A DNA stretch of 64,000 nt from Dolichospermum sp. DET69 (lineage in GTDB: Bacteria; Cyanobacteriota; Cyanobacteriia; Cyanobacteriales; Nostocaceae), in contig CP070233.1 of assembly GCA_017355425.1 (NCBI GenBank), forward strand, positions 2,459,501 to 2,523,500, read 5' to 3'. The notes below the pieces were generated by a model, which had not been told where the DNA came from, ran no database searches, and saw nothing but the letters and a program-made list of their open reading frames with translations. Position 1 is the stretch's first letter; each line of letters opens with the position of its first letter. The translations under genes and the position numbers were made by a program. This document shows, piece by piece, positions 33,728 through 41,208 of this stretch.

Positions 33728-36289
33728 ATGATGAAAGATTTTGAAGTTTTAATGATTTCTGTTGAATGGGAGTCACGCGACAAATATTTAAGTATCACCA
33801 AAAGCGCAAGGCCATTGAAACCAACAATAAAACCTGGCAATATAAATACTTATGAATATGATATTGTTCTCTATACCAAAGAGGATGGTAAGTATTTTCA
33901 GTTTTGTGTAAAAACACCGCACACACCATTTTTAAAAGGTAGTGATGGAAAATATCATGATTCTCTTTTTAAGTTGAAAGATGATTTGTGGATAATTAAA
34001 AAAGAAGAATGGGAAATAGGACAAAGGGGAATTGGATATCATCATTGTCCTTCTATAAATACAATTGGTAAAATTGAAATTAGCATTTTAAACAATTTTA
34101 TTTCAATTGATATAAATAGCAATATTCTGGATTTTGACTTTGAACAACTTAAAAATGATTTTGAGGGTGAATTATGGAATTTAATTACCTCTAAAAAATC
34201 AAAAATAACTTCTAGTAGATCGGAGTTGAGATACCATGATAAAATATTCCGTTATTCAGAAAGTAAGTCAATTATTGATTTTTTAAAAGCTTATGATGCA
34301 ATTGAAAAAAAACCTAAATCTGAATTATTAACCTCAAAAGGTATTGCCAAAATAGAGAAAGTAAAACCTATTGCTGAAACTTACAGAAAATTAGTAAGTG
34401 TTAGTGGTAGTTCTAGGATATTACCTTCAAAAACATTTATTGAAAATTACAATATTTATGAAAATCGCTATTTATGTTTGATGTTAAATAGTATATATGA
34501 AATTGTTTCAAAAAATGTTAATTTTAGTGATAGACAAAAACAAAAATTAATGTTTGATATAGAAAGAAGAGAAGAAACTATTTTAAAGTTAAAAGAACCT
34601 TTTATCAAAGTTGATGCTGATTTGCTACTATCTGAAATGAGTGAGAAAGAAAGTGATTTCCAAATTTGGATGCAAAATTGGGAAATAAATAGAAATATAT
34701 TTTTAAGCAAATATAAAGGGGTAGGGGATAATTTTTATTATGCTAAAATACAAGTAGTAAGTAAAAGCGTATTCAGAGGAAATATAAGTTGGTGGGTTAA
34801 TTGTTGTTGGCAAAAAGATGACTTAATTCATATACAGGAAGAATTTTGTGTTTTTGAGTTTCATGAAGATACAAATAGTATTCTTGAAGAAGGCAAATTG
34901 ATGGAAATAGAAATTTATTTTGCTTATGAAAAAATTATTCTTCCACCAAATATTCGGGGAATAGTAAGAAATAAGTACATCATTACCAATGTAAAAGCAA
35001 GTAGTTTAAAATATTTAACTTCCAGTCAAGAAAAAATAATTCATAAACAACGTTTAAATTATAATAATTTTCAAAAAACACATTGGCAAAGAGAATTAGA
35101 ACCACAAGAAAAAATAGAAAGAGAAAACCAAATCAAAACTCTAGAAAATGATATAAAAAAACTTAAAAAGCAAATTAAAGACTTAGATGAATTGGTAAAA
35201 GAACAACAAAAATTATTACCCTTAATAGAACAAAGAAGAAAAAAGACATTTTTTAAAACTATTAAATGGCAAAATATTCAAGGTTTTACACCTTCAATGA
35301 CTTTTATTCAAAATATAAGTTATCGAAATGCCTTAAACTCATATAAAGAAATATTAAAATCTGAAGGAATAGACTTAGAAGTTTTTGATCTTTATGAAAA
35401 AGCTACAACTTATGGTATGAGAGAAATACCTCAAGTTTATGAATTGTGGTGTTTAGTTTCTATAATTAAGACATTAAAAGAACCATACGGATTTAAATAC
35501 AAGTTACAGGATATTCGTACACTTCTAAAAGTTATTAATCCTGAAAATAATAACTTGAATAATCAGGTAACTATTAATTTTGAAGGAAATTTGAATGGGA
35601 GAACAATTACTTTATATTATCAAAAAACACTCCCAAATAATAAAAGACCTGATTTTATTCTGGAAATATCTATTAATGATAGCAAAATTTATCTTGTGCT
35701 TGATGCTAAATTTAAAAATTATAATTATAAAAAATCTTTGAACTATGAGATTAAGAATTTAAATGATAAATATAGTGACAGTGATCATTATGTTTTTATC
35801 CTACACCCCTGTAATGATTTAACTGGTGAAAAGAAACCAGTAAAAATGACAAATCATGGAGGTGATAAAATTTATTTTGGTGAAGAAGAACAAAAACCCA
35901 CATTTCCATTTCACAAATATGGATATATTACGCATAAACCAAATTTTACAGATAACCTTAAAAAATTAATTGGAATGGCTTTTGAGTATCTTTTAGAAAG
36001 TAATAAAAATGCAAACAATGGAACTACAAAAGATCCAAAACCTACTAATAATTTATTTTGTTTGAATTGTGGTAGTACCAGCATAAATCTTAACCCAAAA
36101 CAAGGTGCAAAAAAATACACATCAGACTGTAGAACTTGTGGGCATCAAACACACATAAACTATTGCTGGAATTGTTCAACAAAATTATTTAAACATGGCT
36201 ATTATTGGGACTATCATAAAACATCTGTTTGGAGTAGCTTTGATATTCATTGTCCCAATTGTGGTATGGCATTTGTAGATAAACCGTGA
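33728..36289 (+). CDS. McrC-like DUF2357/PD-(D/E)XK nuclease with zinc ribbon
   Basis: The 853-residue protein looks like a DUF2357 family McrC. An N-terminal half resembles DUF2357 (KPIAETYRKLVSVSGSSRIL, ENRYLCLMLNSIY). A coiled coil follows (about 460-505, ENDIKKLKKQIKDLDELVKE). The nuclease core is RPDFILEI then YLVLDAKFKNYNY (about residues 637-665), a D..DxK pattern of PD-(D/E)XK enzymes. The last ~80 residues hold four CxxC pairs (CLNCGS, CRTCGH, CWNCS, CPNCG), two zinc ribbons. AAGGAAAG lies before the ATG. With the McrB-like gene it forms a two-gene type IV restriction operon. The gene ends ~16 bp from an xisI fragment on the opposite strand, which may mark the edge of an insertion. 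Confidence 0.8.
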   Translation: MMKDFEVLMISVEWESRDKYLSITKSARPLKPTIKPGNINTYEYDIVLYTKEDGKYFQFCVKTPHTPFLKGSDGKYHDSLFKLKDDLWIIKKEEWEIGQRGIGYHHCPSINTIGKIEISILNNFISIDINSNILDFDFEQLKNDFEGELWNLITSKKSKITSSRSELRYHDKIFRYSESKSIIDFLKAYDAIEKKPKSELLTSKGIAKIEKVKPIAETYRKLVSVSGSSRILPSKTFIENYNIYENRYLCLMLNSIYEIVSKNVNFSDRQKQKLMFDIERREETILKLKEPFIKVDADLLLSEMSEKESDFQIWMQNWEINRNIFLSKYKGVGDNFYYAKIQVVSKSVFRGNISWWVNCCWQKDDLIHIQEEFCVFEFHEDTNSILEEGKLMEIEIYFAYEKIILPPNIRGIVRNKYIITNVKASSLKYLTSSQEKIIHKQRLNYNNFQKTHWQRELEPQEKIERENQIKTLENDIKKLKKQIKDLDELVKEQQKLLPLIEQRRKKTFFKTIKWQNIQGFTPSMTFIQNISYRNALNSYKEILKSEGIDLEVFDLYEKATTYGMREIPQVYELWCLVSIIKTLKEPYGFKYKLQDIRTLLKVINPENNNLNNQVTINFEGNLNGRTITLYYQKTLPNNKRPDFILEISINDSKIYLVLDAKFKNYNYKKSLNYEIKNLNDKYSDSDHYVFILHPCNDLTGEKKPVKMTNHGGDKIYFGEEEQKPTFPFHKYGYITHKPNFTDNLKKLIGMAFEYLLESNKNANNGTTKDPKPTNNLFCLNCGSTSINLNPKQGAKKYTSDCRTCGHQTHINYCWNCSTKLFKHGYYWDYHKTSVWSSFDIHCPNCGMAFVDKP

Positions 36290-36304
36290 AATTTGCAGAT
36301 AAAC

Positions 36305-36379
36305 ATGACTAGGATTATATTGAGCGTGTTTTTTCACAATACTAACTATAATTTGTCTGTATTTCTCTAACTTATCCAT
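36305..36379 (-). pseudogene. N-terminal fragment of xisI
   Basis: MDKLEKYRQIIVSIVKKH and AQYNPSH match the start of XisI, the fdxN-element excision controlling factor, and a good AGGAGG lies upstream of the ATG. After ~25 residues the similarity stops, about 16 bp before the end of the McrC-like gene. The rest of xisI and any xisH are missing. Confidence 0.6.
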
Positions 36380-36424
36380 TGTACAATTACCTCCTGAAAA
36401 GCCGATATTCCGAACGAATAAATC

Positions 36425-36826
36425 CTATTCATGAAATAAATCTGCTTCTACATGAAAAAATTCTCCCAGTTTTTGGGCTAACTCTAGAGTTATTTCCTCT
36501 CTGCCATTTAAAATGTTATCAACAAAGCTTTCTGAACCCAAAACAGCTTGTAAATCAACCTTGCTTTTGTCAGATTGTTCCAAAAGAAACAACAACATAG
36601 ACTGAGGATTGTTTTGTTGATTAATCTCATAATATTCTTGTTCAAATTTTTCAATTAAAGTAATTAATAATTGATAAAGTTCATCTTCTTCAGGACTGCG
36701 TTTTCGGTGCATTAAATCTTCCACAATAGCTAAAGCTTGCTCATTTTCAGCTTGAGTTTTGATAATTTTGGGGAGATATGCTGTTAATAATTCCTTGTAC
36801 TTCTCTGGATTAAAAGTAAGGGTCAT
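36425..36826 (-). CDS. HigA-like antitoxin / HTH transcriptional regulator
   Basis: This 133-residue protein resembles COG5499 antitoxins. An N-terminal helical part (ENEQALAIVEDLMHRKRSPEEDELYQLLITLI) is followed by a C-terminal helix-turn-helix (SKVDLQAVLGSESFVDNILNGREEITLELAQKLGEFF). No HigB/RelE-like toxin is encoded beside it: upstream is a DUF29 gene and downstream is the xisI fragment. It therefore looks like an orphan antitoxin or an independent regulator. Confidence 0.75.
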   Translation of the reverse strand: MTLTFNPEKYKELLTAYLPKIIKTQAENEQALAIVEDLMHRKRSPEEDELYQLLITLIEKFEQEYYEINQQNNPQSMLLFLLEQSDKSKVDLQAVLGSESFVDNILNGREEITLELAQKLGEFFHVEADLFHE

Positions 36827-36847
36827 TTTTCCTTATTTTAACCATTA

Positions 36848-37297
36848 CTATTCTTCCCAAAATCTCTTATTTAACAAAGCATCTATATTACTAGAAAATG
36901 GACAAACATCAGAAAAATAAACATCAGGATAACCATCTCTGACATTTTCTAAAGCCATTTCATAACTTTTTTCCAAAATTTCTAAAACAAACCCTTTTAA
37001 ACTCGGTGAATCTTCTAATTCAATTTGTAACCGTTGCCGAAAGTTCCTAATTTCAATTTCCCAACCCCGATAACAGTCAGACATTGGTACATAACACCGC
37101 TTTAATAAATGTTCCAATAAACGCACCAAAAAACTCCGCACTGTTTTCCGCTGACTTTTACCCAAAGATTCTACCTCTTCAATTAAATTATCCCAATCTA
37201 AATGCTCATTGTCTCGTGCTTTCAACTTATTAACAGTATCCTCAACCCAAAGATAAAAATCTTGATCGTAGAGATTTTTTACTGATGTTGTGTTCAT
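36848..37297 (-). CDS. DUF29 family protein
   Basis: The 149-residue product shows the DUF29 pattern common in cyanobacteria: LYDQDFYLWVEDTVNKLKA, HLDWDNLIEEVESLGKSQR and RSFLVRLLEHLLKRCY, plus a late GYPDVYFSDVCPF. Function unknown; DUF29 genes are frequent in cyanobacterial accessory regions and near toxin-antitoxin genes. It lies 21 bp upstream of the HigA-like gene, probably in one transcript. Confidence 0.85.
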   Translation of the reverse strand: MNTTSVKNLYDQDFYLWVEDTVNKLKARDNEHLDWDNLIEEVESLGKSQRKTVRSFLVRLLEHLLKRCYVPMSDCYRGWEIEIRNFRQRLQIELEDSPSLKGFVLEILEKSYEMALENVRDGYPDVYFSDVCPFSSNIDALLNKRFWEE

Positions 37298-37420
37298 AAA
37301 GTTTATCTACTACTAACGTGACCTTTTTAATATATTGATAAGAATGATCTTTATTCTATCGCTAATTTTTAGTGATAGCGAAAAGAGGAAATAGCTGTTT
37401 TCTAGTCTTATTATAATACA

Positions 37421-37445
37421 AAGGGTTTAGCAGTGCTAAACCCTT
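37421..37445 (-). terminator. Strong hairpin downstream of gloB
   Basis: AAGGGTTTAGCA and TGCTAAACCCTT form a 12 bp perfect inverted repeat about 30 bp past the gloB stop, followed on the minus strand by an AT-rich run (TGTATTATAAT). It is a likely terminator, though the T-run is weak. Confidence 0.45.
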
Positions 37446-37471
37446 ACAAATCAAATAAATCATCAAAATAA

Positions 37472-38245
37472 CTAAAAATTATCCTTCATGCCGCGAATTC
37501 GGGCAAAGGTTTGGATACTATCATCACTCTTCGCTGTTGCTTGCAATGATGGTTCTTCCCAACGTAAAAAAGGATTAGTGAGTTTTTCCAGTCCTAAAAT
37601 TGATGGTACTGTTGGTTCTAATTTATCCCGTTGAGCTTTAACATCTTGGTAACGTTTTTGTAAATCTGCATTTTCAGCATCTACAGTCACAGCAAAACGC
37701 AAATTACTTAATGTGTATTCATGGGCGCACCAAATACGAGTATGATCAGGTAAAGCCCGGAGTTTACTTAAAGAATCTACCATTTGCCCCGGTGTACCTT
37801 CAAACAAGCGACCACAACCGCCAGCAAACAATGTATCACCACAAAACAATTCTCCAGGCTCTCCTGAACTTACTGGGGGGAAATAGTAAGCAATATGAGC
37901 GCGAGTATGTCCAGGTACAAAGAATATATTAGCAGTGCGATCGCTAAATTGGATGCGATCGCCTTCTTGCAAAAATACCTCCTGTCCCGGAATTCTCCCT
38001 CTATCTTCCGCACCTCCATAAACTTTTACATCAGGAAATGCCTTCATTAATTGTGTATTTCCCCCCACATGATCACCATGATGATGAGTATTAAAAATCG
38101 CCACTAATTCAGCCTGAAGTTTAGTTAACTCCTCTAAAACCGGTTGAGCTTCGGCAGGATCAACAACAGCCGCAATATTCCGCAGTGGATCATGGAGTAA
38201 AAATATATAATTATCCGAAAGTACCGGTAAACGAATGATTTGCAT
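37472..38245 (-). CDS. gloB: Hydroxyacylglutathione hydrolase (glyoxalase II)
   Basis: This metallo-beta-lactamase-fold enzyme of about 257 residues hydrolyses S-lactoylglutathione. It has [10 protein letters not shown] (binuclear metal site), [28 protein letters not shown] and [13 protein letters not shown]. The ATG at 38245 ([15 protein letters not shown]) is chosen because the family starts there and GAGGAAA lies 8 nt upstream; the longer frame to 38290 is not supported. Two HIP1 octamers lie near 37945-37960. Confidence 0.93.
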   Translation of the reverse strand: MQIIRLPVLSDNYIFLLHDPLRNIAAVVDPAEAQPVLEELTKLQAELVAIFNTHHHGDHVGGNTQLMKAFPDVKVYGGAEDRGRIPGQEVFLQEGDRIQFSDRTANIFFVPGHTRAHIAYYFPPVSSGEPGELFCGDTLFAGGCGRLFEGTPGQMVDSLSKLRALPDHTRIWCAHEYTLSNLRFAVTVDAENADLQKRYQDVKAQRDKLEPTVPSILGLEKLTNPFLRWEEPSLQATAKSDDSIQTFARIRGMKDNF

Positions 38246-38306
38246 AAGCTTTTCCTCACAAAAATTATGATTATTAATTAAAACAGTCATTTATCTAGTT
38301 GAGACT

Positions 38307-38348
38307 GGTAATAGGTAATAGGTAATAGGTAATAGGTAATAGGTAATA
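38307..38348. repeat. Heptamer tandem repeat (GGTAATA)x6
   Basis: Six perfect GGTAATA units follow one another. Such short tandemly repeated repetitive (STRR) heptamers are typical of heterocystous cyanobacteria. Confidence 0.9.
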
Positions 38349-38354
38349 AGATAC

Positions 38355-38700
38355 CTGTTTTCATCCTGTAAATCCTTAAATCCTGGAAATCCTGGAAATC
38401 TTGATTCAGACAATGTATTTTTCCATCCTGTGAATCCTTAAATCGGTGAAAATCCTGATTCAGAAAATGTGTTTATTAATCTTGTTAATCCTTAAATCCA
38501 GGAAATCCTGATTCAGACAATGTGTTTATTAATCCTGTTAATCCTTAAATCGGTGGAAATCCTGATTCAGACAATGTGTTTATTCATCCTGTTAATCCTT
38601 AAATCGGTGGAAATCCTGATTCAGACAATGTATTTATTCATCCTGTTAATCCTTAAATCGGTGGAAATCCTGATATGGCTCACGCCACGCTATCAGACAA
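38355..38700. repeat. Repeat array, CCTGATTCAGACAATG family
   Basis: Five or more units of CATCCTGTTAATCCTTAAATC / GGTGGAAATCCTGATTCAGA occur with a period of about 58-60 bp. The last unit carries the CACGCCACGC palindrome between CCTGA and TCAGACAAT. A plus-strand open frame across it is only repeat-encoded. Confidence 0.85.
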
Positions 38701-38714
38701 TGATATTGATATTA

Positions 38715-39098
38715 CTAAGACCAAGAATCTAAATCTAAAGACTGCATTCCCTCACTTTTAACATAATCCAGCAACCCTCCCAACTGCCACCAAAGAAATA
38801 AACAAGTTAGTAAACTCATTGGTAAACCCACACCTAAAGCCAATTGAGAGGGAAAACCAAATATCTCTAAACCGGAAGACAGAAACAAACAAACACCACC
38901 TGTTATCCCAAAAAATGGCACTAATAATTGTTTATAAAACGAACGGGTATTACTCTTTTCTTTAGAGGACTTATCCTGTGGCCATTGCTGGACAATTACC
39001 TTTAGTGTTCCAGATAAAGCTAGTCCAGAAGTTAAAGCAGTGAGAAAACCAACTAATAGTAAAAAGTAAGGCGGTTGTAGAGGGTAGTAGTACATCAA
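38715..39098 (-). CDS. Hypothetical membrane protein
   Basis: This 127-residue protein has three hydrophobic segments: FLLLVGFLTALTSGLALSG, LLVPFFGITGGVCLFLSSGL and GLPMSLLTCLFLWWQLGGLL. A basic cytoplasmic loop (WPQDKSSKEKSNTRSF) follows the first. I do not recognise the family. It lies 43 bp downstream of the ABC1 kinase gene on the same strand and may be co-transcribed. Confidence 0.65.
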   Translation of the reverse strand: MMYYYPLQPPYFLLLVGFLTALTSGLALSGTLKVIVQQWPQDKSSKEKSNTRSFYKQLLVPFFGITGGVCLFLSSGLEIFGFPSQLALGVGLPMSLLTCLFLWWQLGGLLDYVKSEGMQSLDLDSWS

Positions 39099-39141
39099 AA
39101 CTCCTGATTGTTATTAAAATTCGTTTTTATTTGGTAACAGA

Positions 39142-40818
39142 TTATTTGGCTAAAATAGCCGCTACCCCTTCCCTAGAAAACTCTGTTAACAGGCTAATTG
39201 CCACATTTAGTAAGCGATTTGGGGGTAAATCATTTTTGACTAAATCCCATAGCCGTTGGACTTCTTCTGTGTGCAAACGGTCATCTTCAGTAATGGCTAA
39301 TACCAACTGACGACGCAGAAATTTACCCTCTTCGGAAAGGATGAATTCTAAACCCATTTTTGCTGTTGGTAAAACATCAAATTGACTATCAGTGCGAGCA
39401 ATGGCAATGAGGTTTTCTAACCGTTGCCACTGGAATTTACCATCTTTAAACAACACATTCAATAGTCGTCGCCGTAATGCGGGAGATTCCCCAGTTAGTA
39501 ACCGCCGTGCTATATAGGGATAGCCCACTTCCACAATTTTGAAATCTGGGTTGAGACTCAGCGCAATCCCTTCTTGTGTCACCAAAGACCGAATAATCAA
39601 AGCGAACTTTGCCGGCACACGGAAAGGATATTCATACATCAATTCCGAAAACTCATCGGTAATGGTTTTGAAATTAAAATCCTGGACATTTTTACCAATA
39701 GCGTTTCCTAGTACCGCTTCTAATGCTGGCACAATCGGAGCAATATTAGTGTTTGCTGCCAAAAAGCCCAAATTGACAAAATCTTCGGCTAAGTCAGCGT
39801 AATCCTTATTTACCAAATGCACTAAGGCATCAACTAAACTTTCTTTGGTTGTTTCCTCCAATTGATCCATCATCCCAAAATCAATGTAAGCCATGCGACC
39901 ATCGGCCATAGCGAACAAATTACCAGGATGAGGATCGGCGTGGAAAAAACCATGCTCTAATAATTGTTGTAAACCAGTAGTTACACCTATTTGAATGATT
40001 GCTTCTGGGTCTAAACCTACAGATTGGATATTTTGGGTATCTGTGAGTTTAAAGCCATTAATCCATTCCAGAGTTAAAACATGATTACTAGTATAATTCC
40101 AGTAAATACCTGGAACTTTTACTTGAGGGTCATTACGGAAATTATGAGCAAACTTTTCCGCATTCCGTCCTTCATTGATGTAATCAATTTCCTCAAATAA
40201 CTTTGTGCCAAACTCGTCCACAATTAAAGTTAAATCGTGACCGAGATTCAGAGGTAGCCAGGGAGCAAGCCAACTGGCCGCCCAACGCATGAGATACAAG
40301 TCTTTTGTCAGTAACGGGCGTAAATTAGGGCGTTGTACCTTCACAGCCACTTCTTCACCACTAAGTAAGCGACCCCGGTAAACTTGACCTAAACTAGCTG
40401 CTGCTACGGGTTGAGGGGAAAGTTCCCGAAAAATTTCGCCAATTGAGCGGTCTAGTTCGGTTTCAATAATCTGATATGCCAGATCATTGTCAAAAGGTGG
40501 TAACTGGTCTTGTAGCTTGATTAGTTCTACTAGAAAATCTTTGCGGATTAAGTCGGGACGAGTGGAGAGAGCTTGACCAACTTTGATAAATGTCGGACCC
40601 AGATCCGTAAGAAGGGTTCGCAACTGGGTAGCGCGTTTCCCTTGATTTTCCTCCACCTGGTCTTGCCAGTCGTCCCACTTAAGACTGAATATAAATCCGG
40701 CAAAAGACCAGATGATTACCAGTAGTCGTCCCCAAGCTAACCAGGGACGGTAACGAAAGTAACGAGCGATCGCCTCTGGATTATACTGCTTTAATTCAGC
40801 AAGTTGATACTGACCCAC
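39142..40818 (-). CDS. ABC1/UbiB-family atypical kinase
   Basis: The 558-residue product has the ABC1 hallmarks: KxGQ as FIKVGQALSTRPDL, AAASLGQVYRGRL in place of a glycine loop, VAVKVQRP (catalytic Lys), HGFFHADPHPGNLF (catalytic loop) and YIDFGMMDQ (DFG). Family members act in quinone, tocopherol or lipid metabolism as ATPases or kinases; cyanobacteria carry several. The C-terminal ~130 residues are helical and less conserved. Substrate unknown. Confidence 0.9.
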   Translation of the reverse strand: MGQYQLAELKQYNPEAIARYFRYRPWLAWGRLLVIIWSFAGFIFSLKWDDWQDQVEENQGKRATQLRTLLTDLGPTFIKVGQALSTRPDLIRKDFLVELIKLQDQLPPFDNDLAYQIIETELDRSIGEIFRELSPQPVAAASLGQVYRGRLLSGEEVAVKVQRPNLRPLLTKDLYLMRWAASWLAPWLPLNLGHDLTLIVDEFGTKLFEEIDYINEGRNAEKFAHNFRNDPQVKVPGIYWNYTSNHVLTLEWINGFKLTDTQNIQSVGLDPEAIIQIGVTTGLQQLLEHGFFHADPHPGNLFAMADGRMAYIDFGMMDQLEETTKESLVDALVHLVNKDYADLAEDFVNLGFLAANTNIAPIVPALEAVLGNAIGKNVQDFNFKTITDEFSELMYEYPFRVPAKFALIIRSLVTQEGIALSLNPDFKIVEVGYPYIARRLLTGESPALRRRLLNVLFKDGKFQWQRLENLIAIARTDSQFDVLPTAKMGLEFILSEEGKFLRRQLVLAITEDDRLHTEEVQRLWDLVKNDLPPNRLLNVAISLLTEFSREGVAAILAK

Positions 40819-41208
40819 GCCTTTATTTACCTCTCAAACTGGGAAATTTACATACTGAACAATCTCCTGAATGCTAACTTGGTTGTCGGCACAGGAAAAT
40901 AGTTGTTTTTGGTTTAGAAACAAACTTTAACTATATCTAGGAGCAATAGGCGACTAACTAGGCCTATTTCCCTAGATTTATTTATCTATTTCTTAATTAT
41001 ACTTTATAAAAGTACAAACTTTTTGTGTGTATTTGGGGTATTTTATCTTTTCTTAATGAATAAACCCTTTCGATAAGGTAGTTAATTTGGAAACAAACAA
41101 AGTCCACCTGCGTGGACTAAGAAAAACTATTTATTATTTATCTTTAACCCACGGAGGTGGGTTTTGCCTGTGTAGATGCGGTTTCTAACTGCCGATGTAA
41201 TGTTAACC
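40819..41208. repeat. Intergenic region with REP-like hairpins
   Basis: This 390 bp gap has two neighbouring hairpins, AGTCCACCTGCGTGGACT and AACCCACGGAGGTGGGTT (about 41100-41165). These are common Nostocales REP-like units of the kind associated with RAYT transposases. The 5' half is AT-rich, with no gene seen. Confidence 0.65.

Noticed and set aside
36185-36379. Full 64-residue minus-strand frame as an intact gene
   Set aside because: Only the first ~25 residues resemble XisI; the rest is antisense to the McrC-like gene.
38520-38732. Plus-strand open frame of LILLILKSVEILIQTM repeats
   Set aside because: It is a translation of the repeat array and not a gene.
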